DNA from: a bacterium
GTDB taxonomy: Bacteria; Patescibacteriota; Minisyncoccia; Moranbacterales; UBA1568
Direction of reading: 5' to 3'
NCBI GenBank assembly: GCA_021821305.1
Contig: JAKACP010000001.1
Span: 705,526-748,420, forward strand
DNA length: 42,895 nt
Positions 30,928 to 38,738 of this stretch are shown one piece after another (within the stretch, counting starts at the first letter, position 1; the number at the start of each line of letters is the position of its first letter). Made by a program: the position numbers and the translations under genes. Under the pieces are notes generated by a model that was not told the DNA's origin, searched no databases, and worked only from the letters and a program-made list of their open reading frames with translations.

Positions 30928-31061
30928 AAAGCACAGGACACAGAGTCACAAAATTCCAAACGAAACCCAAAACACAGATCCCAAAAACACAAGGCTTGAA
31001 TTCGTTTGTGCTTCGGACTTCGTCCTTTGTTTGGCTTTTTGTGTTTTGAACTTTTGTGTTT
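30928..31061. repeat. Imperfect palindromic A/C-rich repeat, copy A
   Basis: About 130 bp. The left half is A/C-rich (CACAAAATTCCAAAC at 30947-30961) and the right half T/G-rich (TGGCTTTTTGTGTTTTGAA at 31032-31050), so the halves can pair as a long imperfect hairpin. Both quoted blocks recur exactly in copy B. It fills the gap between exonuclease III and acylphosphatase genes. Confidence 0.8.
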
Positions 31062-31062
31062 T

Positions 31063-31872
31063 CTAAAGCGTAAGCTTGAGTCCGACCGGACAGTGGTCCG
31101 ATCCCATGACCTCGGGGAGGATGAACGCGTCCGTGACGGCGTCCCGGAGCGCCTCGCTCACGAACACGTAGTCGATACGCCAGCCGACGTTGCGTGCCCG
31201 GGAGTTCGCCCAGTGCGACCACCAGGAATAGTGCCCGTTGCCTTCGTGGAACATCCGGAAGGTATCGACGAACCCGGCTTCGACGATCCGGTCGATCCCC
31301 TCGCGCTCCTCGGCCGTGTAGCCGTGCTTGCCCTCGTTCTCCTTTGGCTTCGCGAGATCGTCGGGACCGTGCGCGACATTGAGATCGCCGCAGAAGATGA
31401 CCGGTTTTTTCTTCTCGAGCTCCTTCATATACGCGAGGAACGCCGGATCCCAATGTTCGTGCCGGAGATCGAGCCGGGAGAGGTCCTCCTTGGAGTTGGG
31501 GGTATAGACCGTGACGACGAAGAATCCGGCGAATTCCGCCGCGATCACCCTCCCCTCGCTCTCGGAATTCCGATCCGCGCCGTCGATGAGGTGGTAGCGC
31601 TTCGCGATATGCTCGGGGAATCCGTTCACGACCGCGATCGGCTTCTCCTTGGTGAAGATGGCCGTCCCCGAGTAGCCTTTCTTCTCCGCCGAGTTCCAGT
31701 ACTCCTCGTAGTCGGGAAGGTCGATCTCCGCCTGTCCGCGCTCGGCCTTGGTTTCCTGAAGACAGATGATATCCGGCTCGTACTGCGCGACGAACGGGGC
31801 GAACACGTCCTTGCGTACCACCGCGCGGATGCCGTTGACGTTCCAGGAAATGAGGGTGAGATCCTTCTTCAT
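31063..31872 (-). CDS. xth: Exodeoxyribonuclease III (AP endonuclease)
   Basis: Cuts DNA at abasic sites in base-excision repair. The 269-aa protein has the ExoIII/APE1 motifs LISWNVNGIRA, ICLQETKAE (catalytic Glu), GYSGTAIFTK, VTVYTPNS, FCGDLNVAH, NVGWRIDYVFVS and the final GSDHCPVGL (Asp-His). I used ATG 31872 (MKKDLTLISWN), start GAACCTATG without SD; the GTG seven codons earlier is rejected. The stop codon abuts repeat copy A. Confidence 0.95.
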   Translation of the reverse strand: MKKDLTLISWNVNGIRAVVRKDVFAPFVAQYEPDIICLQETKAERGQAEIDLPDYEEYWNSAEKKGYSGTAIFTKEKPIAVVNGFPEHIAKRYHLIDGADRNSESEGRVIAAEFAGFFVVTVYTPNSKEDLSRLDLRHEHWDPAFLAYMKELEKKKPVIFCGDLNVAHGPDDLAKPKENEGKHGYTAEEREGIDRIVEAGFVDTFRMFHEGNGHYSWWSHWANSRARNVGWRIDYVFVSEALRDAVTDAFILPEVMGSDHCPVGLKLTL

Positions 31873-31910
31873 AGGTTCATTGTACGATACCACCCGAAGG
31901 AAAGGAAGGC

Positions 31911-31946
31911 AAAAAGAAAGTCGCTTTTGTTTCCAAAAGCGACTTT
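31911..31946 (-). terminator. Terminator of the 50-aa membrane peptide gene
   Basis: AAAGTCGCTTTTG and CAAAAGCGACTTT form a 13-bp stem; the minus strand continues CTTTTTG. Confidence 0.9.
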
Positions 31947-31962
31947 AGACGGAAGCCTCCCA

Positions 31963-32115
31963 TCAGGAGAAAGCGTGAACAAGGACGGCCAGGACAGCCA
32001 GGACAGCCACTACGATGGCTATCCACATCATGAGCCCACCCCATCCCATCGGCAAGCGTGGCATATCCCACTCGGGGTCGAAATCTTCAATGGGGAAAAT
32101 CGGTTCGCGTTTCAT
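31963..32115 (-). CDS. 50-aa single-pass membrane peptide
   Basis: Too short for the ORF track. MKREPIFPIEDFDPEWDMPR followed by LPMGWGGLMM and one long membrane helix WIAIVVAVLAVLAVLVHAF at the C-terminus: an acidic, proline-rich head on a tail anchor. Expression signals are the best in the window: AAGGAGG SD 5 nt before ATG 32115, a TTTACA-17-TATAAT promoter with TG extension, an inverted repeat at the transcription start and a 13-bp terminator stem. Function unknown; the size and build recall small membrane regulators of enzymes or transporters. Confidence 0.8.
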   Translation of the reverse strand: MKREPIFPIEDFDPEWDMPRLPMGWGGLMMWIAIVVAVLAVLAVLVHAFS

Positions 32116-32158
32116 TTCAACCTCCTTGGGGAAAGAAAAGAACTGTTTTCACTAAACC

Positions 32159-32214
32159 ACGTCGTCAAAAAATTGACAACGTAATATTATAGCACAAAAA
32201 AATTACTTTGTAAA
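32159..32214 (-). promoter_or_regulatory. Near-consensus promoter and operator-like inverted repeat
   Basis: TTTACA (32209-32214), 17-nt spacer ending in TGC, TATAAT (32186-32191). The transcription start should be near 32179, and ACGTcGTCAA-AAAA-TTGACaACGT (32159-32182) covers +1 to about +20. The promoter boxes overlap the last codons and stop of the MiaB-type gene. Confidence 0.8.
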
Positions 32215-33398
32215 GGGTCACTTTTGGCTTCCTTGCCTATCAGATATTCGCGGCCGGACAGCGTCAGTACGAGGTGATCGAGCTCCCGCTGGCGGCGTCG
32301 CTTCTCTTCGATCGGCACGTCGTCTCGCATCCCCTTGGTCGCGGCCGTCCCGGGGCGGGGCGAATACCATGCGATATAGGCCTTGGCGAAACCGACCCGC
32401 CGGGCGAGGTCGAGCGTATCCTGGAAATCCTCCTCCGTCTCCCCCGGAAATCCGACGATGATGTCGGTCGTGAACGAGACATCAGGAATCCGCGCGCGGA
32501 TCCGGTCCACGAGCGCGAAGTATTCGTCGCGGCTGTACCAGCGGTTCATCGCCTTCAAGATCCGGTCGCTTCCCGCCTGCACCGGCAGATGGAGCAGGCG
32601 ATCGACATTGGGATTGCGCGCGATCGTCTCGATGAGCTCGTCCGAGAAATCCCAGGGATTGGACGAGATGAACGATACCCTCCGCACGCCGGGAATCCGG
32701 GCGACCGTCTCGAGGAGATGCGGGAAGAGGGTCGGGACCCGATGACGGTTGAGGTGCTTCACCATGACCGGCTTCACCGTTCGGCCGTCCGGGAGCGCAT
32801 ATTCCTCCCCTTCGCGGATCTTTTCTGCGAGAAGGTCGGCCCCGTAGGAATTCACGTTCTGCCCGAGAAGCATGATCTCGTCGCGACCGTCCGCGACGGC
32901 CGATTCCGCCTCGCGCACGATATCCCCGAACGGGCGGGAGATCTCCTTGCCGCGGGAGAACGGCACGATGCAGAACGCGCAGTAGTTGTTGCAGCCGTTG
33001 GAGATGACGATCGACGCCATCTTCGTACCGCTCCGGAGCGGCGGGTGTTCGAACCCGATATCCTCGAGCGGGAGGAACTCCGCGTCCGGCAGGCGGGCCT
33101 GGATACGCTTGAGCATCTTCCCCGACGGTTCCCGCGCCGCCGCGCCGATGAGGCATCCGGTGACGACGATGCGCGCGTCGCGGTTCCCGTGGAGTCCTTT
33201 GCGGATATTGCGCACGAGGCCGTAGACCTTCTCCTCCGCCCGATCGCGCACGACGCAGGTATTGAGGACGATCACGTCGGCCTCATCCATGTTTTCCGCC
33301 GCGCCGAATCCGCGCGCCTCGTACGAGGCCGCCACCCGCTCGGAGTCCGCCGTATTCTGCTGGCACCCAAACGTTTTGATATAGTATGTTTCCATCAT
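32187..33398 (-). CDS. miaB: MiaB-type tRNA methylthiotransferase lacking the TRAM domain
   Basis: Radical-SAM methylthiotransferase, probably the one adding a methylthio group to i6A37 of tRNA. The N-terminal UPF0004 domain has three cluster cysteines (C12 in TFGCQQN, C48 in LNTCVV, C82 in TGCL), and the radical-SAM motif CNNYCAFC has C136, C140 and C143. VNSYG, FISSNPWDFS, LHLPVQAGSDRIL and TDIIVGFPGETEEDF are all present. At 403 aa it stops right after GREYLIGKEAKSDP, where other family members continue into a TRAM RNA-binding domain, so that domain is absent or reduced to a stub. Whether it is MiaB or MtaB cannot be settled by eye, but the motif set fits MiaB better. Confidence 0.88.
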   Translation of the reverse strand: MMETYYIKTFGCQQNTADSERVAASYEARGFGAAENMDEADVIVLNTCVVRDRAEEKVYGLVRNIRKGLHGNRDARIVVTGCLIGAAAREPSGKMLKRIQARLPDAEFLPLEDIGFEHPPLRSGTKMASIVISNGCNNYCAFCIVPFSRGKEISRPFGDIVREAESAVADGRDEIMLLGQNVNSYGADLLAEKIREGEEYALPDGRTVKPVMVKHLNRHRVPTLFPHLLETVARIPGVRRVSFISSNPWDFSDELIETIARNPNVDRLLHLPVQAGSDRILKAMNRWYSRDEYFALVDRIRARIPDVSFTTDIIVGFPGETEEDFQDTLDLARRVGFAKAYIAWYSPRPGTAATKGMRDDVPIEEKRRRQRELDHLVLTLSGREYLIGKEAKSDPLQSNFFVL

Positions 33399-33404
33399 AT
33401 TCGA

Positions 33405-33537
33405 TCAAAAAACACAAAGCTCAGAGCACAAAATTCCAAACAAAGCACGAATTTCACAAAGCACAGATCATGCCACGCTTGCTTCCTGTGTTTTGTGTTC
33501 TGTCTGGCTTTTTGTGTTTTGAATGTTTGTGCTTTGC
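33405..33537. repeat. Imperfect palindromic A/C-rich repeat, copy B
   Basis: Same design as copy A: CACAAAATTCCAAAC (33427-33441) on the left and TGGCTTTTTGTGTTTTGAA (33505-33523) on the right, both exact matches to copy A; the middle differs. It fills the gap between miaB and rlmN and reads into the rlmN 3' end. Confidence 0.8.
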
Positions 33538-34571
33538 GGCGTATTCGCCGCCAACTGTCCGCAGGCCGCGGCGATATCGTCGCCCATCGTCCGACGCCTG
33601 GTCGCGACGACGCCCGCCGCTTTCAGCCGCGACTGGAACCGTTCTATCGTCTCCTCGGTGCTCTTGGACAACCCTCCTTCGGTGATATTGTACGGGATGA
33701 GGTTGATCCGGACCTTGCCGACGCGGCGGGCGAACCGGATGAGGGCGTCGGCGTGCGCGTCGGTGTCGTTGACGTCCTTGAGCATGATGTATTCGAACGT
33801 GAGGTGCCGCCGTTTCTCCGAGAATTTCCGGAAGTAGGCTTCCGTCCATTCGGCGAGCTTGTCGAGGAATCCCTCGTACGATGTCGGCATGAGCTCCCGC
33901 CTCGTCTTCGGATCGGCGGAATGAAGCGAGACCGCGAGGCGCACCGGCGGCCATTCCGGGTCGTCGAGCGTGCGCGTGAGCATCGGGACGAGGCCGACGG
34001 TCGATACCGTGATGCGCGTGGGACCGATACCCATGCGGTCGATGAAGGTCCGGAGCGCGGCGCGGACCTGTTCGTAGTTCGAGAGCGGTTCACCCATGCC
34101 CATGAAGACGATGTTGGTCACCGCTCCCTCCGTCTCCGGATGCCGTGCGAGGTATCCGTTGAAGAACCGCACCTGGTCGACGATCTCATCGGCCATGAGA
34201 TTGCGGGAGAAGCCCATCTTCCCCGTCGCGCAGAACGTGCACGCCATGGCGCAGCCGACCTGGGTCGATACGCATACGGTGAGCTGTCCGCGGCTGTTGC
34301 GCATGAGCACGGTCTCGATACGGTTCCCGTCCCCCGTCTCGAGGAGCGCTTTCCAGGTGTCCCCTTTCATACTCGGCAACACCGCGATCTCGCGGAAGGC
34401 GTTCCACGGGATTTCCGCGGCGAGCCTCTCACGGAGCGGTTTGGAAAGGGCCGTCGCCTCGTCCCAACCCGCATTGGCGGGCGAAAAAAGCGCCTCGACA
34501 GCCTGTCTGGCGCGAAAGGCGCTCTCGTCCGCGAGGAGCGCGCGTATCCGTTCTTCCCGAGTCTCTATCAT
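33468..34571 (-). CDS. rlmN: 23S rRNA (adenine2503-C2) methyltransferase
   Basis: Radical-SAM enzyme that methylates C2 of A2503 in 23S rRNA and A37 of some tRNAs. The 367-aa protein has the cluster motif CAMACTFC (C107, C111, C114), VFMGMGEPLSNYE, ITVSTVGLVP, LAVSLHSAD and the conserved C-terminal GDDIAAACGQLA, whose Cys is the covalent catalytic residue. About 25 residues after that point (NTPQSTNIQNTKSQTEHKTQ...) are encoded by repeat copy B and are not part of the family. It follows the pilus operon by 38 nt and may be cotranscribed; TATACG and a distant TTGACG lie just upstream. Confidence 0.94.
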   Translation of the reverse strand: MIETREERIRALLADESAFRARQAVEALFSPANAGWDEATALSKPLRERLAAEIPWNAFREIAVLPSMKGDTWKALLETGDGNRIETVLMRNSRGQLTVCVSTQVGCAMACTFCATGKMGFSRNLMADEIVDQVRFFNGYLARHPETEGAVTNIVFMGMGEPLSNYEQVRAALRTFIDRMGIGPTRITVSTVGLVPMLTRTLDDPEWPPVRLAVSLHSADPKTRRELMPTSYEGFLDKLAEWTEAYFRKFSEKRRHLTFEYIMLKDVNDTDAHADALIRFARRVGKVRINLIPYNITEGGLSKSTEETIERFQSRLKAAGVVATRRRTMGDDIAAACGQLAANTPQSTNIQNTKSQTEHKTQEASVA

Positions 34572-34609
34572 AACCGTATAGGGTACGCGGAAAACCGGGA
34601 CCCGTCAAT

Positions 34610-34939
34610 CTACCGCTCCTTCTTCATGCCGGGAATGGGAACGAAGAAATCGTTTTCGATCTCGAGATCCTCTTCGTGCAGCCGCGATCGCTCGTCAGCT
34701 GTCTCGACGGCCTTTCGGAAATCCGATTCCTGGAAGACGGTTTCCTGGAAGGCCGACTCCGCGTAGCGTCGGCGCTCCTCGTCGGTCCAATCGCCCCGAT
34801 AGACATTGTCATACCAGAAATACATGCCGGCTCCGATCGCGACGAAAAAGAGAGCTGCGAAGAATGCCTGCGCATGCCGGAACCAGAAGAGCGCGAGCGC
34901 CCTTCCCGAGATATGCAATTTTTTCAGCTTGAGTTTCAT
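34610..34939 (-). CDS. Single-pass membrane protein of the pilus operon
   Basis: A 109-aa protein: basic N-terminus MKLKLKKLHISGRALALFW, one membrane segment (about residues 22-43, AQAFFAALFFVAIGAGMYFWY), then an acidic helical region with heptad character (ERRRYAESAFQETVFQESDFRKAVETADERSRLHEEDLEIE). It starts 3 nt after pilO. The place suits a PilP-like or accessory inner-membrane partner of PilN/PilO, but there is no lipobox and I see no PilP sequence. Confidence 0.65.
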   Translation of the reverse strand: MKLKLKKLHISGRALALFWFRHAQAFFAALFFVAIGAGMYFWYDNVYRGDWTDEERRRYAESAFQETVFQESDFRKAVETADERSRLHEEDLEIENDFFVPIPGMKKER

Positions 34940-34942
34940 AAG

Positions 34943-35638
34943 CTATTCCAGATAAACCGCTATCTCGAACGAGGCGTTGACGCGGAGATCCTCCGCTGAC
35001 GAATCCGGCTCCGTGGCGGTTTCCGAGGATGAAGCGGAGAAGAGATCCCCCGCGACATCGGAACGTCGTTCATCCTCGGGCGCCGGGCGGAAATCGACGG
35101 ACAGCACGTCGAGTCGGTACGGCATCGTCTCGACCTTGTGGAGGAAGTTCGCCGCCTCCGCATAGGCGCCGGAAAACCGGATCTTGAGCCGGAGCGACTT
35201 CTCCCACGGAAGGCTCTCCTCGATGGTTTTCGGTTTGGCCGGAACGGAAGCGTCGGCGCCATCCTTGTCCTTGGGTGCTGCGGCCTTGGCCGGCGCCGGA
35301 GCGGGGGCCGCACCTTGAGCGATGGTCACTTCGCCGCCCGTCTTGCCGGCGAGCGTCTCTATCTCCCGTATGAAATCGACGACGCGATTCTCCGACAGCA
35401 TGAGGCGGATCCGGTCCTCGCTCTCACGGATGATCGCGTACTGCGATTCGAATTCCGGGAGACGCGATATCTTCCGCTCGGAATTCTCGGTCTTCGCCAG
35501 GATCTTCTGTATCTCGTCCCCTTCCGCGCGGATCCTCTGGTGCAGGGGCAGGATCACGAGGAACAGCACCGCGAACGCGGCGATGAACACCAACACGGCG
35601 TACGTGAAATGATTTTTCAGGAGAGTCGATATCTTCAT
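34943..35638 (-). CDS. pilO: Type IV pilus alignment protein PilO
   Basis: A 231-aa bitopic protein: short cytoplasmic N-terminus, membrane segment (about residues 13-36), a coiled coil (RIRAEGDEIQKILAKTENSERKI) and a ferredoxin-like C-terminal domain (LRLKIRFSGAYAEAANFLHKVETMPYRLDVLSVDFR), as in PilO/GspM. A Pro/Ala-rich insert (APAPAPAKAAAPKDKDG) splits the periplasmic part. ATG 35638 overlaps the pilN stop (ATGA). The context is GAACCTATG. Confidence 0.85.
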   Translation of the reverse strand: MKISTLLKNHFTYAVLVFIAAFAVLFLVILPLHQRIRAEGDEIQKILAKTENSERKISRLPEFESQYAIIRESEDRIRLMLSENRVVDFIREIETLAGKTGGEVTIAQGAAPAPAPAKAAAPKDKDGADASVPAKPKTIEESLPWEKSLRLKIRFSGAYAEAANFLHKVETMPYRLDVLSVDFRPAPEDERRSDVAGDLFSASSSETATEPDSSAEDLRVNASFEIAVYLE

Positions 35639-36201
35639 AGGTTCGTCGCGCTCTTTATGCATTCCGGTTTGACCGAAAAATCTATCTGGAACTCGACATT
35701 CTTCTCGGAGAACAGGTTCGTGACCGGGGCCTTGATGTCGGGAAAGCAGGATTCCTCCTTCAGCCGTTTCTCCATTTCGAGGAAATCTTCGCGCTCTTCG
35801 GCCATCCCGACGACGAAGACCTGATAGTCCTTGGTGGAGAGACTGACGATCGCCACGCCGTCCGGTACGATCCGATCGAGACGGCGCAGAAGTTCGGTCC
35901 AGCCGATATGCTCGCGATCGAAACGGTTGGATTGATCCGAGAGGCGGTTCGCGTCGCGGAACTTCGATTCGTAGGATGCGAGCGCCTTCGCCTCGACCTG
36001 GGTCCGCGCGCGTTCCGCCTCGGCCTCCGCGGCGATCGCATGCTTCTCCCGGACCACGAGGAACACCCCGCCGAGTATGACAAGGTAAAAGACTTCTATG
36101 GAGAGAAGGAGCATGGATTGCCAGAAAAAGAACCTGGCGTAGTATTTCCGGCGGATGACCGCCCGGCCTTCCTCGGGAAGGAGATTAAGCAACACTCTCA
36201 T
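35635..36201 (-). CDS. pilN: Type IV pilus protein PilN
   Basis: A 188-aa bitopic protein. The cytoplasmic N-terminus MRVLLNLLPEEGRAVIRRKYY holds the INLLP-like segment that binds PilM; a membrane segment follows (about 28-52), then a coiled coil and the C-terminal fold with GWTELLRRLDRIVPDGVAIVSLS, the PilN signature region. It overlaps pilM by 17 nt and pilO by 4 nt, so the three are translationally linked. Confidence 0.9.
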   Translation of the reverse strand: MRVLLNLLPEEGRAVIRRKYYARFFFWQSMLLLSIEVFYLVILGGVFLVVREKHAIAAEAEAERARTQVEAKALASYESKFRDANRLSDQSNRFDREHIGWTELLRRLDRIVPDGVAIVSLSTKDYQVFVVGMAEEREDFLEMEKRLKEESCFPDIKAPVTNLFSEKNVEFQIDFSVKPECIKSATNL

Positions 36202-37279
36202 ACTCGTCGAGGGCGCGGAGCGAAAGCCCGATCGCCGTTGAATATTGTACCGCTCGTTTCCGGTCTATCGGCGGGATCTTCCCGTCGAGGTTCACGTTCA
36301 CCCATGGGTTTCCGAGCTCGATGTTCTGATGCAGCCGTTTGGACAGGTAGGGAAGGATTCCGTGGGTGTTCGCCCCGCCGCCGCAGAGGATGACCGCGTC
36401 GATAGCCTTGGAGTATCCGATGCTCGTGAAATAGAAATCGAACGAACGCTCGATTTCCGCGGCGAGATTCTCGAGAATAGGCTGTACCGCCTTCAACTGG
36501 GGGCTCGGTATGGCGAGCGACCCCAAACCCGCGGTGATCTTGAGCTTCTCCGCCGCCTCGAAGGACAGTCCCATCTCCTTGGCGATCGCGTCCGTCATCA
36601 TCTGCGAGGACAACGGCACGCTCGACGTGAACACCGGGATATTGCCGACCGCGATGAGGAAGCTCGTCCGGCGATCGCCGAGATCGACGATGAGCGTCGT
36701 CTCATTGTCGTGGTTCTCGGACAGGAGGCTCCGCGCCTGGGCGATCGACTCCGTCTCGAGACCGACGACCTCGAGCCCGGCCTTGCCGAGCACCGATCGG
36801 AACTGGTCCACCATGGACCGCGCCACCGCCACCACGAGCACGCTCACCTTCTCCTCTCCCGGGGAGAACACCGATCCAAGGATCTGCCAATCGTAGTACA
36901 CCTGGTCGAGCGAGAGCGGGATGTTGGCCTCGATCTCCCACTTGATCGCCTCTTTCGCCTCCTCGGGGTCCATTTTCGGGAGGGTGACGATCCGGAGGAA
37001 CGCCTTGGTCTCCGGAAGCGAGCAGACGACTCGACGCGTCTTGATCTTTTTCGGACCGGAGCGCGCGAGCAACGTATGGACCGCCTCGATAATGGCGCTC
37101 TCGTCCATGATCTCGCCATCGACGATGCTCCCCTTTGACAAGGGGACGGATCCGTAGCTCTCCACCCACTCGTCGTCACCCTGGCGGGCGAGCCATACCG
37201 ACTTGAGCGACAGATCGCTCATGTCGAGGCCGAACGGCGGCGGGAAAAAATCGAAAATTTTCTTCTGCAGGAATCCCAT
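36185..37279 (-). CDS. pilM: Type IV pilus ATPase-fold protein PilM
   Basis: A 364-aa actin-like cytoplasmic protein (FtsA fold) that binds the PilN tail and links the pilus motor to the membrane complex. GLDMSDLSLKSVWLAR is the phosphate-1 motif, LIVDLGDRRTSFLIAV phosphate-2, and VILCGGGANTHGILPYLSKRL the adenosine motif. The Lys/Glu pattern KMDPEEAKEAIKWEIEANIPL is highly typical of PilM. Normal length. Confidence 0.95.
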   Translation of the reverse strand: MGFLQKKIFDFFPPPFGLDMSDLSLKSVWLARQGDDEWVESYGSVPLSKGSIVDGEIMDESAIIEAVHTLLARSGPKKIKTRRVVCSLPETKAFLRIVTLPKMDPEEAKEAIKWEIEANIPLSLDQVYYDWQILGSVFSPGEEKVSVLVVAVARSMVDQFRSVLGKAGLEVVGLETESIAQARSLLSENHDNETTLIVDLGDRRTSFLIAVGNIPVFTSSVPLSSQMMTDAIAKEMGLSFEAAEKLKITAGLGSLAIPSPQLKAVQPILENLAAEIERSFDFYFTSIGYSKAIDAVILCGGGANTHGILPYLSKRLHQNIELGNPWVNVNLDGKIPPIDRKRAVQYSTAIGLSLRALDEYESVA

Positions 37280-37334
37280 CGGTTTCTTCGTTTCTGTTTA
37301 TGTCACTGCCCTCCCATCATACCACATTCCGTGG

Positions 37335-38738
37335 CTACAATTCTTCCCACAGGTCGATCAGATACTGTGTCCCGGTCGGGAAGTACGGCGGCGGGCCGTA
37401 GAGGAGGTGGTTGTCATAATAAAGATTCCGTATCTGATATCCGGTTCCGTCGGTATAGGCGAATCCGTATCGTTGATTGGTCACGATGGCGCCATAGACC
37501 GTGATGACCGATTTGACGACGTTGCCATAGTGGTCACGCCCGACGCGTCCCTGCGCGGCGACGAGTGCGGCGTCGATACGGAGATCGGTCTCGCTGTCAC
37601 GGATGATCTCCACGTCATTCTGCGCGAGCACGCCGATGACATCGGTCCCGTCATAATTGGTATAGGTGATATCGTTGCCGATGAATACGCTTTTCAACGA
37701 GGAGGACTGCAGGTTAGCAGCCGCTATCGTTACCCGTTCCCCGTTTATGGCCCCCTCGAGCCAGACATGGTTCTCCACGAAAATGACCCCGTTGTCGGGA
37801 ATGGGGTATGTCGCCCATCCGCCCTGGTAATTGTTTATGCCGTTCGTACTCGAATTGAAGCTCCGCACCGTCCGGATGCTGAAAGTGCCGTCCGGATGCA
37901 GGATGATATGCCGTCCCTGGTTCGCGTTGTCGAAATAACGGCTTCCGTTGACGCCGGCCAGCGCCTCGCTCTTCATGTAGGCGAAGTCCCCGAGCACGCC
38001 GTTGAAATCCTTGCTCACCGCGGGGAACTCGCGTCCGGCCTCGAAAACGTCCGTCCGATCCGGCAGGGCCGCGGGCGGCAGGGGGTCCGTCGGGCTGTCG
38101 TGCGTGTGTACGCCGAATTCGTTCCCGCCGGTATGGTCCGGATCGTTGTAGTCCGCAACCGAGCTCGTGACCAGATTGTGCGCGAGCCCGTCGAACCGTA
38201 TGCCCTGGTTCGAATGGAGTTTCCCGAACACCTCCGTCCCCGCGCCGAACCGCATGAAGTCGTTGGCGAGCACCGACCATTCGCTCCACGACGGCCGTCG
38301 GAAACGGACCTGTATCGTCCGGGTGTTCGCGGGATATTTCGTCGTCCAGCCGGTCGATTTCGCCATGGCGACGGTCGATCCTCCGGAAGGCGGGATCACC
38401 TCGATCCGGTATCGGCCGACCACCTCGCCCGATGAGGGATCGGTATAATCGGCCTCATAGGGTACGCCGACGCCGTACGCGGTTCCGGAATCCCAGAAAG
38501 CCTGAATCTGCTGGGTCGTCCGGCCGTCGGTATTGTGCGCGAGGTACCATTTGTAGAAATGGATACCCGATTCGGCGATCTGGAACGACTGCTCGCGCGC
38601 GTTCGTATAGAGGCTGTTCTTGATCTGCGCCGTCACGAACGTGAGGATGGACGTGAGCAGGATGGATACGGACGCCATGATGACGAGCCCGTACGCGAGC
38701 GCCGATCCCTGCCTTGTCCCCGTGCGGTTATTGCGCAT
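37335..38738 (-). CDS. PilX-like pilus assembly protein
   Basis: A 467-aa protein with an N-terminal membrane segment after a short basic leader (GSALAYGLVIMASVSILLTSILTF), followed by QSFQIAESGIHFYKWYL, the PilX-type pattern ending in AESG. The large C-terminal part is beta-rich with repeated short strands (VIFVENHVWLEGAINGERVTIAAANL; VIGVLAQNDVEIIRDS), resembling DUF4900-like or beta-solenoid domains on other PilX-like proteins. There is no Phe/Met-Glu+5 prepilin site of the classical kind. Likely a minor pilin or surface protein made with the pilus. It overlaps the next pseudopilin gene by 11 nt. Confidence 0.75.
   Translation of the reverse strand: MRNNRTGTRQGSALAYGLVIMASVSILLTSILTFVTAQIKNSLYTNAREQSFQIAESGIHFYKWYLAHNTDGRTTQQIQAFWDSGTAYGVGVPYEADYTDPSSGEVVGRYRIEVIPPSGGSTVAMAKSTGWTTKYPANTRTIQVRFRRPSWSEWSVLANDFMRFGAGTEVFGKLHSNQGIRFDGLAHNLVTSSVADYNDPDHTGGNEFGVHTHDSPTDPLPPAALPDRTDVFEAGREFPAVSKDFNGVLGDFAYMKSEALAGVNGSRYFDNANQGRHIILHPDGTFSIRTVRSFNSSTNGINNYQGGWATYPIPDNGVIFVENHVWLEGAINGERVTIAAANLQSSSLKSVFIGNDITYTNYDGTDVIGVLAQNDVEIIRDSETDLRIDAALVAAQGRVGRDHYGNVVKSVITVYGAIVTNQRYGFAYTDGTGYQIRNLYYDNHLLYGPPPYFPTGTQYLIDLWEEL

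Noticed and set aside
32274-34766. Plus-strand ORF of 830 aa opposite miaB and rlmN, and the 602-aa ORF 29087-30895 opposite rarA
   Set aside because: Antisense to strongly recognised genes; His/Arg/Asp-rich shadow translation without family features.
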